A DNA stretch of 64,000 bases, from contig NC_073628.1 of the NCBI RefSeq assembly GCF_029407905.1, positions 15,095,501-15,159,500 of the forward strand, written 5' to 3'. The notes beneath the pieces were generated by a model. That model did no database searches, had not been told where the DNA came from, and saw only the letters and a list, made by a program, of their open reading frames with translations. Positions 43,492 to 54,359 of this stretch are shown here, piece by piece. The DNA is from Bubalus kerabau (Eukaryota > Chordata > Mammalia > Artiodactyla > Bovidae). Position 1 is the first letter of the stretch; the number at the start of each line of letters is the position of its first letter. A program made the translations under genes and the position numbers.

Positions 43492-43891
43492 CTTTGATAG
43501 TCTACAGGAGAAAACAAAGTCTTTAACATGTAGAAGAATTATTCACTCATATTGCTTCACAATCATTAAGTCTATGACCCACTTTCTGAAAGACTAACTG
43601 GAAATCATAAATAGGCCACTATGGGTGTGGTTTCTGCAAGAAAGATGACTCTTGACACCCATCATCTTATTCACACTCCAAGAAGTGTTGGCTCTATTTC
43701 AAAACATTGCTGAATAAATACACATTGATGTGCTTGAAGATAAAATATGCATCCTGTGTGCATATCATTTTTTATGATTCTCTATCTTACACAATATCTT
43801 GTATTAATTTTTATAGATAACACAACTTCCACTCTATCTGTATACAACTGAGCACAGAGCAAGCAGAGAACCTGGCAATAGATAAGGAATA
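43492..43891. other. Low-copy stretch, nothing recognised
   Basis: No repeat or coding signal recognised. Confidence 0.5.
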
Positions 43892-43902
43892 AGAGGTGAA
43901 CT

Positions 43903-44021
43903 CAATGGATGTTGGAATCTGAGCAAACTCCGAGAGATAGTGAAGGACAGGGAAGACTGGTGTGCTGCAGTCCATGGGGTCACAAAGGGTTGGACATGAA
44001 TGAGCAACTGAACAACGACAG
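43903..44021 (+). mobile_element. BovB 3' end, 119 bases, 11-bp TSD
   Basis: Very short insertion of the BovB 3' terminus (caatggatgttggaatctg, gagcaaactccgagagatag, to gaacaacgac). Exact TSD agaggtgaact at 43892-43902 and 44022-44032 proves it is an insertion of its own. Confidence 0.94.
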
Positions 44022-44032
44022 AGAGGTGAACT

Positions 44033-44670
44033 GGGGCCTGATGAGGAGTCTCTGGGCTACGATGTGTTTGGGCTCTCACAAGAAATGGCAGCCGTGAAAA
44101 CTGTTTAACCAGGAAGTTACCTGACTGCATACTGTGCCGTGGAAAGGTATCACCTGACTCCAGGGCAGAGCCTGCGTTGAGGGAAGCAGGACGACAGGCC
44201 AGCAGTCCAGTTAGGAGATTTGGGGATCACTAATCTGTGGGGATTAGTGTTCTCTGGGATCATTGAATAAAGCAGTGGCACTGAGGATGCAGAGACAGGC
44301 ATGAATTCAAGGGATATTTATGAATTAGTATCCTGACTGATAGACTGAACATAGCATAGGAAAGAGGCAATGTCAAAAAACACACTTAAGTTTGGGGCTT
44401 AGACACCTGAGACGCTGGTGGTGATCTTCCTGAGAAACAAAACAGAATGGAAGAATTCAGTGGGGAGATGATGAGCTCAGTTTTGGACATGCTGAACCTC
44501 AGAAGCCTACGGGCCATCCAAGGAAAGACGTTCAGTATTCCGTCGGACTCACGGGTGTGGTGCTTGAAAGAAAGTCTAGGGCTGAATACTTGGACATGTG
44601 AGTAATCAGCTTATAGAAAAAAATTTTGGAGTCATAAGAGTAAATGAAATCGCCTGGCAAGGAAATGAAA
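44033..44670 (+). mobile_element. Ancient L2-type remnant
   Basis: Second copy of the old repeat seen near 18.5-19 kb: ccagcagtccagttaggaga, gatgagctcagttttggaca, tgctgaacctcagaagccta, gtctagggctgaatacttgg, ttttggagtcataagagtaa. Family name uncertain. Confidence 0.45.
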
Positions 44671-44689
44671 AGTTGGCCTAAGAGAAGAT

Positions 44690-45420
44690 ACATAAAATTT
44701 TCTTATGAATCAATAAGAAAAAGAGCTAATGAATATGCAAAAGACATAAGAAAAATAGTTCACAGAAGAAAAAACAAAGCACAAATCAATACATGAAATT
44801 CAACTGTCTTACCAATCAAGGAAATTGAATTAATGACATGTGAGCTTTTTCATGCCATTATATTGACAAAAAGTAATGCCGAAGAATGTCAAATGTTGGA
44901 AAGGATAAGGATTTCAGGAAGCCATGCTCTACTGGCAGGATTGAACCTTGGTACAACAACTTTGGAAAACACTTTGGCATTGTCTTATGAAGTTTACCCA
45001 ATAATTCAACTCACACCCGTGACCCTAGATATTCTGGAATATGTGCACCAGGAGACATCTGCCAAAGATCCAGCACAAGTGTTCTTAATAGCACAATACA
45101 AGAAGCTACTGACAAGAGACATGACAAAAGGGACACCACCAAGGAAAGGATAAAGCGTGGTACATTCGCAAAAAGCATGGATATGAAGCAGTAAAAAAGC
45201 ATGAACAATACATGCATGCAACAACAGGAAGGAATCTTGGAAACAATGTTGAATGGAAAAGAAAGAATTCCAAAAGACTTCAGTCAGTATATCATTTTAA
45301 TAAAACTTAAAAAAAAAGCAAAGTGAACACAATATCATTTCTGTATTTATGCACTGGGGATTGAACAAAATGAAAAATCAAAAAAATGGTAAAGAAAATT
45401 TAGGAAAGTGATTCTCTATG
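44690..45420 (+). mobile_element. Old L1 remnant (ORF2 end and 3' UTR)
   Basis: Order of old L1: aatcaataagaaaaagagct, atatgcaaaagacataag, gttcacagaagaaaaaac, tttggaaaacactttggcat, gttcttaatagcacaataca, ggatatgaagcagtaaaaaa. A 106-codon open frame at 44833-45153 is chance within the fossil. Confidence 0.75.
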
Positions 45421-45526
45421 GCAGGAGAGAAGAAGCAGGACAAAGGAAGGAGGAGGGGGCATGTGAGTAAATACAAGTTAGGGAATCAGGCTCATGGATA
45501 CTTACTAGAGCACTGTGATGTGTAAC

Positions 45527-45737
45527 CTGGGGCTTCCCAGGTGGCTCAGATGGTAAAGAATCCACCCACCAATGCAGGAGATGCAGGTTCGATCCCTGGG
45601 TCAAGAAGATCCCCTAGAGGAGGAAATGGCTACCTACTCTGGTATTCTTGCCTGGAGAATTCCATGGACAGAGGAGCCTGGTGGGCTACAGTCCATGGGG
45701 TTGCAAAGAGTCAGACATGACTGAGTGACTGAGCACA
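45527..45737 (+). mobile_element. Bov-tA SINE with 9-bp TSD
   Basis: Full-length copy: head ctggggcttcccaggtggct, tRNA box-B gcaggttcgatccctgggtc, Bov-A unit to gactgagtgactgagcac. TSD atgtgtaac at 45518-45526 and 45738-45746. Confidence 0.95.
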
Positions 45738-45746
45738 ATGTGTAAC

Positions 45747-47759
45747 TTACACAGAGGTTATGAATGTCCTTTTGTACTAATCAAATAGCATATTAAGACT
45801 AACAAGGAAAAATGAAAAAGTTGCTCTTTGCTCTGCAATTACATCCTGTTCTGGATTCAAACACTGCCTGTTTTTCCCTGGTTAGAGTTACTTTTATCGA
45901 GCTGTGTTTGAGGACTTTAACCGCCTTCAGCACACAAACAGACTTGCGCCCCCACCCTAGGATACATACAGCACAGTGGGGGGGTGTGCATTTTGGGGCG
46001 ATAAAATTATTCATGGCTTCACTCTGTTAATATTTTCCCATCACTCTGACACATTCAATTATTTATTTTCATTCCTTTATGTTACATGCATTTGTGTAAG
46101 CCACCTCGTGTGCTCTGTGGAATGAAGCAGGGTGAAAATAATCAAACCGAAAATTCTCTGTCCCACAGGGGAGTAAAACAATTCAAATTCTGTATATTAT
46201 TTTCCCATTTATGGAGAGAATGCAGAAAAGTGGGCAGTTCCTTTCCTCTGAGGCAGGCTGTTGCAAAAAGTCTTCCAGAGCCCCTGGCAGCCAGGAGGTG
46301 ACCAGAAAGGCCATTCACAGGCTGTGTCAGAAAACAGACTGGTGTCCCATAAAGTCCCAGAGCTCTGGCTTGTCAGCAGGGGTCTCAGGGGAAATAGATA
46401 CAGTTCTGAGAAGTCTCCCTGGGATCCTGTGACAGGAACCAGCCTGAGCCCCTGAACCACCTGCTCCATCAGCCTTCTGTTCACCACTGGTATGGCCCCC
46501 AGTCCTCCAGGCCAGGGAGAAAAGGGACCCCACACTGCAGCACCCTCACCCCCACCCACTGGTGCCTGGGGAAGCAAGGGTTTCTAGGCAGGGCATTTGT
46601 TCCACAGCAGGGCAGGCCAGTCTTCCAAAGACGTCACCTCCAACCGCCAGGAAACTGCGGGGTCTTGCCTGTGTTGTAAGAATTTTCTGCATCCCAGAGC
46701 AGTCAGGATCATTGGTCTGACTCTATATTAACATAATAAAATTTACAGAAGTCCCAGACCACAGCCTGAGCCAGCAGTCCTGATTCCCCACCCAGTCCCA
46801 GAAGATAAACCAAGCACTGGAATCCCAGTGTCAGACTGGGGGCAACAGTCTGCCTCCAGCTGTAAGGGAAGGGCTGGAAGAGGCTCCCACCACCTACACT
46901 TCCACTTGGTCCATAGATGGCTGTGACCTCACATCTCCATGGTAACCTTGGTCCACTGCTTCCCGTAAGATGGCTGCCACCATCTTGCCTATAAAAATGT
47001 TTTTATGTGAAGATGATGAGGGGGTGGGGAGGAGAGACGGAGGAGGGGAAGAGGAGGAGGGGCTGCCCATCATCACAGGGGGTGTGAGGCTGTGACACCC
47101 GTCTGTCCTGCAGGACCTGTGCTTATGCCAACATGTCAAAATCACACTGGGGTCATCCGCCTGTCCTCCCCGCTGGAGAAGCCCCAGTGCTCTTTGCAAT
47201 GAATGAGGGAGAGAAGTGTATCTCCTCCAGGCACATTCAGATCTCAAGAGTCCTTTCTACCATCTCCCCTTCTTATGACCCCTTAGCTCCAGAACCAGTT
47301 CTGTGCGGGATGAATCTTTATGAAGTCTGTGCTCAGAAGCAGCTAAAGCTTTGTCTCCAGAAAGATGGCGAGCAGAGAACGGCTCTCTGAAAGTGCCCCC
47401 TTCATTCTGATCACACAAGAAATAGGTGAAACACACAAGAAATAGTCTGTGTAACACCTCAGCTATTTTCAAGCGCTTACTGAGTGGCAGCTTGAATTGC
47501 CTCTGTTCTGAAACCTCCATGTGATACCAGAGGGAAAAAAAATGAAAAAAAAAAAATGCTCTCTTGAGAACAGCAGCAGCAGCAGCACACCCTCTGGACC
47601 AAACCTGCCTGCTCAGAGGCCACAAGGTAGAGTCCTTGGGCCCCATGATGTCTGTCCAACAGCCTAGACAAAACAGTGTAGGGTATTAGAGTTTTTGATG
47701 AGAGAAATCAGATCCTTGCAATATCCAATAACTCCATAGTTCCTGGTCTACCAGGAGAT
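45747..47759. other. Long low-copy stretch with a motif-rich segment
   Basis: Two kb without recognised repeats. At 46935-47075 there is an RFX-like ccatggtaac, two opposed YY1-like cores, a tataaaa-like AT patch and a 60-base G/A-rich tract with several G-runs. A (CAG)n of about five units lies near 47573-47587 outside any SINE I can see. No exon recognised; the minus frame 46209-46577 is unsupported. Confidence 0.45.
46967..46986. promoter_or_regulatory. Paired YY1-like cores as an inverted repeat
   Basis: aagatgg (46967-46973) and ccatctt (46980-46986) are reverse complements with a 6-base gap; each fits the YY1 core AAGATGGC or its complement. Sequence match only; binding is not shown. 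Confidence 0.35.
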
Positions 47760-48065
47760 GTTGTTCAATAACTGTCGTGTCCAACTCTTTGAGACCCCAT
47801 GATATGCATCATGCCAGCCTTCCCTGTCCTTCACCATCTCCCAGAGTTTACTATAACTCTTGTCCATTGAGTCATTGATGCCATCCAACCATCTCATCCT
47901 CATTCTCAGCATCAGGGTCTTTTCCAATAAGTTGGCTCTTTGCATTAGTTGGCCAAAGTATTGGAGCTTCAGTTTTAGCATCAGTCCTTCCAACAAATAT
48001 ATTCAGGGTTGATTTCCTTTAGGATTGACTGATTTAATCTCCTTTCAGCCCAAGGTCCCTGGCTC
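47760..48065 (-). mobile_element. BovB 3' part, old class
   Basis: Minus-strand BovB: left end ttgttcaataactgtcgtgt, body variant atattcagggttgatttcct, truncated near tctctttaa. A block of the consensus is missing at about 47900 (between catctcatcctc and tctcagcatcaggg). Confidence 0.92.
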
Positions 48066-48994
48066 TCATCTCTTTAAAGACTTTGAAGTCCCTCATCCCT
48101 CATCCCCTTAAATACCCCTTCACTCACTGGCCAAGGGATTTCCTCCAGGCTCTTCCTCCTACCTCTGTTCTTACTGATGGAGAGCAGTTGCCATTTTGAA
48201 GTCAAATGGTAGAGGTGACAGCATCTGTGAAAAATGTTATTGAAGAATGCAGCTTCCTCCCGCAGGCGCACCCCCAGTTTCCTCCTCTCCTGGGCAGCCC
48301 GCCCGCTCCCTCACTTGGCTTCTCCCCAAAACACCCCCTCGCAGATCCCATGGAGGGGCTCCACTGCCCAGACCCCTGCTCTTAAAGCTGTTTAATAAAG
48401 GTAAGAAATAATATATGAAGGTATGCACTTTTACCGTTATTATCCTGAGCAGAGAACTCTGCTTCACTACTTGCCAACAGCCAACTAACTGATTTCCAGT
48501 CTCAGTTTTACATTACATTTGCAGCGCGTAAGCTTTTCTCTAGGTCAGCATCACCAAAGTGTGTTCCTCAAAAGAAAGAGACTTCATGGCTTGAATATAC
48601 ATATTCCTTTGCATAGAGTATGCTCCTACAAGAGTTTCACATGCTTATTCATATTTTAACTTCTCATAAAGCCAGTTTTGCTGGCTTTCACCTATTTCGT
48701 ATAACATCTACAAGCATCTCTAAGAACAAGACTGCTGGAGAATACTTTCTGGACAATGCTCTCCAAAGCTTATCTTTGAACTGAGATTGCAAGTTGGAAT
48801 ATTTGAGTCCTCTTTATTTTTAGAAAGTGATTATGATGCATACATGTGCTGATTTGCATGCATTCTCAAGACCTTTTTAAATGTTTTACTCTAAGCTTTC
48901 TGTATACATTGCAAGTGTACTGTTAAACCCCACCAGGCAGGCAGCATTCTTTATGCTGTACCCACACAGCACATTCTTTCAATCTATCCCTGGA
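48066..48994. other. Low-copy stretch, nothing recognised
   Basis: A GC-richer block at 48250-48380 and an AT-richer right half. No repeat or exon recognised. Confidence 0.5.
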
Positions 48995-49227
48995 GGATTT
49001 TGTGGGGTCCCTCGGCTGAGACAGTAAAGCTTCTGTCTGCCTGCCTGCAATGTGGGAGACCCGGGTTCGATCCCTGGGTCGGGAAGATCCTCTGGAGAAG
49101 GAAATGGCAACTCACTCCAGTATTCTTGCCTGGAAAATCTCATGGATGGAGCCTGGTAGACTACAGTCCATGGGGTCACAAAGAGTTGGACACGACTAAG
49201 TGACTTCACTTCACTTCACGTCACTTC
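48995..49227 (+). mobile_element. Bov-tA SINE
   Basis: Diverged head (ggggtccctcggctgagaca), box-B gggttcgatccctgggtcgg, Bov-A unit, and a (cttca)-type 3' repeat (gacttcacttcacttcacg). Confidence 0.93.
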
Positions 49228-49254
49228 CTCAACCTTGGTCAACAGAGTGACAAC

Positions 49255-50042
49255 AAGAATTTTTTTTAACTTTTTATTTTTTATTGGACTATAGCCAATT
49301 AGCCGGAGAAGGCAATGGCAACCCACTCCAGTACTCTTGCCCGGAAAATCCCGTGGACGGAGGAGCCTGGTAGGCTGCAGTCCATGGGGTCGCTAAGAGT
49401 CAGACATGACTGAGCGACTTCACTTTCACTTTTCACTTTCATGCATTGGAGAAGGAAATGGCAGCCCACTCCAGTGTTCTTGCCTGGAGAATCCCAGGGA
49501 CGGGGGAGCCTGGTGGGCTGCCGTCTATGGGGATGCACAGAGTCGGACACCACTGACGCGACTTAGCAGCGGCAGCAGCAGCATAGCCAATTAGCAGAGC
49601 TGTGATAGTTTTCAGGCGGACAGCAAAGGGACTCAGTCATACAAATACATGTATCCATTCTCCCCCAAACTCCCGTCCCATCCAGGCTACCACATAACAC
49701 TGACCAGAGTTCCCTCTGCTCTGCAGTAGGTCCTGTTGGTCATCCTTTTTTAAATATAGCAACGTGTACACGTCCATCCCACACTCCCTAACTAGCCCTT
49801 TTCCCCATTCTTCCTCTTGGCAACCATAAGCTCATTCTTTAAATCTGTGAGTCTGTTTCTCTTTTGTAAATAAGTTTATTTGTATCATTTCCTTTTTAGA
49901 TTCTGCATATAAGGAACATCATATGATATTTCTCCTTCTAGGTCTGATTTCCTTCACTCAGTATGGCAGTATCTAGGTCAATCCATGTTGCTGATAATGG
50001 CATTCTTTCATTCTTTTTAGTGGCTGAGGAATATTCCATCAG
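49255..50042 (-). mobile_element. L1 3' end remnant, split by Bov-A2
   Basis: Minus-strand L1: T-rich start, ttattggactatagccaatt, then gttttcaggcggacagcaaa, aataagtttatttgtatcat, agtggctgaggaatattcca. No frame. Confidence 0.85.
49304..49582 (+). mobile_element. Bov-A2 SINE with 13-bp TSD
   Basis: Complete dimer starting cggagaaggcaatggcaacc and ending (CAG)n; low divergence. Exact TSD atagccaattagc at 49291-49303 and 49583-49595. Confidence 0.97.
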
Positions 50043-50498
50043 AAACCTGTAATTCCTTTTTTCCTTTCTGTAGTTAATTGTTCACAATCACACACTAATG
50101 TAAATTAAAGCCACCCTGAGATATCTCTAAATACCTATCAGAATGACCAAAACAAAAACCAGTGGCAGTGTCAAATCCTTGTGAAGAGGAAGAGAAGCAG
50201 AATTACCCGTCTGTCCATTGCTAGTGGAAATGTAAAATGTTTCAGCCACTCAGGAAAACACTTGGGCAGTTCTTTCATAAAACTAAACATGCAATACCAT
50301 ACAACCCAGCCATTACAAATCTGGGCATTTATCCCAGAAAACTGAAAACGTAGGTAAGCCCAAAGCACATCTATGAATGATCATTGCCACTTTACATATA
50401 ATAATCCACTACTGAAAACAGCCCAGAAGTCTTTCTGTAGGTGAAAGGTTTAACAAGTGATGGTACAGGCATATTGAGGAATACTATGCAGTGATGAA

Positions 50499-50654
50499 GA
50501 AGAGAAATGGCAACCCACTTCAGTATTAGAGAAGGAAATGGCAACCCACTCCAGTATTCTTGCCAGGAGAATCCCATGGATGGAGGAGCCTGATGGGCTA
50601 CAGTCCACAGGGTCGCAGAGAGTCGGACACGACTGAGTGACTTCACTTTCACTT
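50499..50654 (+). mobile_element. Bov-A SINE with duplicated 5' end, 14-bp TSD
   Basis: One Bov-A unit whose first part occurs twice (gaaatggcaacccacttcag, then gaaatggcaacccactccag). Exact TSD tatgcagtgatgaa at 50485-50498 and 50655-50668. Confidence 0.95.
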
Positions 50655-51012
50655 TATGCAGTGATGAAAAAAGGAATGAGCTATATTTTTTTAAAATAAT
50701 AAAACATGGATGAATCTCAAGAGAATTAGGATGAATTAAAAACACCAATCCCCCAAATTATGTATGGTATGATTCCACCCATATAACCTTCTCAAAATGA
50801 CGAAGTTACAGAGAGGGAAAAGAGATTAGTGGTTACTATATTAACCACTACAGTAGGGGTGAGGGAGTGGGAGGAGAGTGGGTTTCCCTATGGGTTTCTC
50901 CCTGGGGAGAAAAAGAATCCTTGTGATAAGGAGCTGTTGTGGATCTGGACTGTGATGGCGGACACAAGGACTGACATGTGATAAAATTACATAGAACTAA
51001 ACACACACACAC

Positions 51013-51220
51013 AACTTCCCTAGTGGCTCAGTTGGTAAAGAATCTGCCTGCAATGCAAGAGACCTGGCTTGATCCCTGGGTAGGGAAGATCCCCTGAAGA
51101 AGGAAATGGCAACCCACTCCAGTACTCTTGCCTGGAGAATTCCATAGATAGAGGAGCCCAGCAGGCTACAGTCCATGGGGTCACAAAGAGTTGGACATGA
51201 CTGAGTGACTTTCACTTTTC
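51013..51220 (+). mobile_element. Bov-tA SINE, inserted in a CA repeat
   Basis: Head aacttccctagtggctcagt, box-B-like gacctggcttgatccctggg, Bov-A unit to gactgagtgactttcac. Flanks aaacacacacacac (50999-51012) and aaacacacatacac (51221-51234) differ at one base; the site is CA-rich. Confidence 0.94.
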
Positions 51221-51386
51221 AAACACACATACACGAGTACATGTAAAACTGGGAAAATCTGAATAAGATTGGTGGATTTTACCAACACAATTTTTTGACT
51301 GTCATACTGTACTTAGCCTTGCAAAATGTTATCATTGGGGAATCCAGCAAAGAGCACCTGGGATGTCTCTGTATTGCTTTTTAAAA

Positions 51387-51527
51387 ATAAATTTATTTTT
51401 ATTTATTTGGCTGTACCAGGTCTTAGCTGCAGCATGTGGGATCTAGTTTCCTGACCAGGGACTGAACCTGGGCCCCTTACTTTGGGAGTGTAGAGTGTTA
51501 GCCACTGGACCACCATGGAAGTCCATG
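51387..51527 (-). mobile_element. CHR SINE with 19-bp TSD
   Basis: Minus-strand CHR: tttggctgtaccaggtctta, gcagcatgtgggatctagtt, ccactggaccaccatggaag. Exact TSD tctgtattgctttttaaaa at 51368-51386 and 51528-51546, the longest in the window. Confidence 0.96.
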
Positions 51528-51552
51528 TCTGTATTGCTTTTTAAAACTGCAT

Positions 51553-51930
51553 ATGAGGAATTTAGGAAGATGGTAATGATAACCCTGTATGCGAGACAGC
51601 AAAAGAAACACAAATGTATAGAACAGTCTTTTGGACTCTGTGGGAGAGGGTGAGGGTGGGATGATTTGGGAAAATGGCATTGAAACATATATATTATCAT
51701 TTGTGAAATGAATCGCCAGTCTAGTTTCGACACATGATACAGGATGCTCAGGGCTGATGCACTGGGATGACCCAGAGGGATGGGATGGGGAGGGAGGTGG
51801 GAGGGGGTTCAGGATGGGGAACACATGTACCACCGTGGCGGATTCATGTCAATGTATGGCAAAACCAATACAATATTGTAAAGTAAAAAAAATAATAATA
51901 ATAAATATAAAAAAATAAAAAGTCAGTAAA
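51553..51930 (+). mobile_element. L1 3' UTR insertion with 11-bp TSD
   Basis: About 380 bases of young L1 3' end (atgaggaatttaggaagatg, ggagggaggtgggagggggt, gtggcggattcatgtcaatg) with an A-rich tail. TSD taaaactgcat at 51542-51552 and 51931-51941 overlaps the right TSD of the CHR SINE. Confidence 0.95.
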
Positions 51931-52000
51931 TAAAACTGCATGCGAATCTACAATGATCTCAACTTGAGGGTAGAGACTATACAAAATTTTAAATGTATAA

Positions 52001-52651
52001 ATGAACTTCCCATGCCTCCAATATAGGCAAGATAGCCTACTGATCTGCTAGTCTTATCTCTTCTGGGAGAAAACAAGAAGTAATGTTAATTATAATGAAG
52101 GGATTGACGTTAGACAGGGGGGTTTCTCTCAATCAGAAAGAATTTAGAAGATGATGCTAATGACCAGAGGCTCCACAATCTCCCTCCAGAGATGAGACAC
52201 ACATTTGAAAAGCATTTTCACAGGGACTTCTCATTCCCTGGGAGGCCTTCCGCACACTACAAGCCCACCCTTCTCTCTGCTTCACAGCCCTGTGTGTGCC
52301 ATTTTGCATCACAAACTGTATAACTCCATCATCTTATCTGTCCTCTTGCCCTGGGGGCTCTGTGGGAAGAGGATTTTGCCATAAGGTTGAATAGCACGTG
52401 GCCTAACACAAACATGATCAAAATTCAGTCAATTTAAAAATAAAATATCTTGAAAACTGTAAAGAATCCTTTCCTTGGAAAGTTTTCCCTTCTGTTCTTC
52501 ATGGAGACCAGGGGATGGTTGAGATGACCTCATCGGTCCCTTTCACTAGAGGAGCCAGTGGTCTTCTCTGCAGCTGTTTCTTGTATCAGGGAAGAGCTTC
52601 TCACCAATACTTCCTCACTCTGGGATTTTTAGGGCTTTATTTGGGTCTAAT
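52001..52651. other. Low-copy stretch, nothing recognised
   Basis: No repeat or exon recognised. Confidence 0.5.
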
Positions 52652-53021
52652 TGGTGCTTTCGAACTGTGGTGCTGGAGAAGACTCTTGAGAGTCCCTTGG
52701 ACAGCAAGCAGATCAAACCAATCAATCCTAAAGCAAATCAACCTCGAATACGCATTGGAAGGACTGATGCTGAAACTGAAGCTCCAATACTTTTGCCACC
52801 TGATGCGAAGAACTGACTTACTGGAAAAGACCCTGATGCTGGGAAAGATTGAAGCCAGGAGGATAAGAGGACAACAGAGGATGAGATGGTGGATGGCATC
52901 ACTGACTCGATGGACATGAGTTAAAGCAAATTCCAGGAAATGGTGAAGGACAGGGAAGTCTGGTGTGCTACAGTCCATGGAGTCGCAGAGTTGGACATGA
53001 CTGAGCGACTGAACAACAACA
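52652..53021 (+). mobile_element. BovB 3' part, old class
   Basis: Plus-strand BovB from ggtgctttcgaactgtggtg to a CAA-type tail. The partial frame (FELWCWRRLLRVPWTASRSN and LQYFCHLMRRTDLLEKTLM) breaks near 52900. TSD not recognised. Confidence 0.94.
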
Positions 53022-54359
53022 AAGGAAATATTAGAGAGATGGATAAATCTAAGTATTAACCAGAAAATTCTCATACCCTCTCACTAATTTAGACAATGAA
53101 CAAAACAGAGACAGAACACAAACCGGGGTCCACCCACAGTTCTAGTCCATTTACCTCCCTTATGAGCTGGGCTCCAGGGAGCAGCACTTCAGGATGAAAG
53201 GATGACCCCTCATGCCACTTGGGGCCCCTCCCAGCACACTGCTGCATTTCCCTGCCAAACCCTAAAGCCTCGGGGCTCCTTTTAGCTCAGGAACATCTGC
53301 TCATTTCCTTAAATCCATTTCCAGATTTGATAAATATAAAAGGCAGAACAGAGTCGAGCAGCTCAAGGAAGTGAATGAGGGGATAACGGGTCCCTGTGCC
53401 CTGGAAATTTGGCACCGCTGGACTGTGCTAAATTAGGTGCAAAGAAGCCATCTGGCCAACTTAGTTTTAATCCCATCAAGTTGGCTGAAAAATATTCACC
53501 AGAAGATTGAAAGTGAAGGGAGACTTTTAAAACAGTATAATTAGATGTGATGCCAGAAAGTCTTGTCATAAGTCAGCTAAGAGCAAGGAAGGAAAATAAA
53601 GAAGAAATTGCAAATATAATTAAATAAATACACCACAATAAATGATGATAAACCCAAGCAGGCCTTGGCCTCAGCCCCTGCATTCTTCCAGGCGGTTCAC
53701 TGTGCTCTGTGTGCCAGGTTGCTTGGCAGGCTGGGCTTAGCTGGGTGGGTTCAGCAGAGCTCAGGAATGTGAGGGGAAGGAGGCAGCCAGGCCCCACAGC
53801 CCTGGCAGGTTGTCACAGGGAGGCAAGAAGGGACTGATGGATCCCAGGTAGTGCCTTGTTTCTGGGCACCCTGTACTGCTCCATGTGTACCCGGCCACAG
53901 GATGTATGATACAAACTCACCACTTCTTCTCTCCAGGAGAGAAAAAAAATCAAGCTGCAGAAAGCATGTCTAGGGCTAAGCTTATCTGCCTGAATCATTC
54001 TGTGTTTACTGACCACTATTCAGCGAACACATTGCATTCTCTAATCTCTGAGAACTTACACAATAAAAGATGGTGTGGATTCCAGATTCTGGCATTTCAT
54101 GGGGCGGTGCCAGGAAACTCTGGACATCCTTAATTTCAAGCACAGGGATCACTGTAAGATCTCATACCATCCAGGCGCAGACCTCAGGATCAAAATTCCA
54201 AAGACAGGGGCCAAGAAGGACCCCTGCCACTGCTCTACCCTGAACAAAGCTCCCAATTAAGGGGAAGGCACCACCTTATCCCTACCTTCACTGGTTTTGC
54301 ATCTTGCCAGGTAAATGCAGGTGGAGCGTTATCTGCAGAATGGAGCCTATGGAGCAATC
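53022..54359. other. Low-copy stretch with a TATA-like motif
   Basis: tataaaaggc at 53335-53344 looks like a TATA box but has no supported transcript. AT-rich text at 53460-53650 with homeobox-type TAAT cores. No exon recognised. Confidence 0.4.

Larger units (their letters stand above)
50090..52000 (+). mobile_element. Old L1 remnant holding four younger insertions
   Basis: Plus-strand old L1 ORF2 end and 3' UTR: atatctctaaatacctatca, ggcatttatcccagaaaact, gaggaatactatgcagtgat, tatggtatgattccaccca, ggatctggactgtgatggcg, and the 3' end actgcat joined to gcgaatctacaatgatctca. The element reads continuously once the nested copies are removed. Confidence 0.85.
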
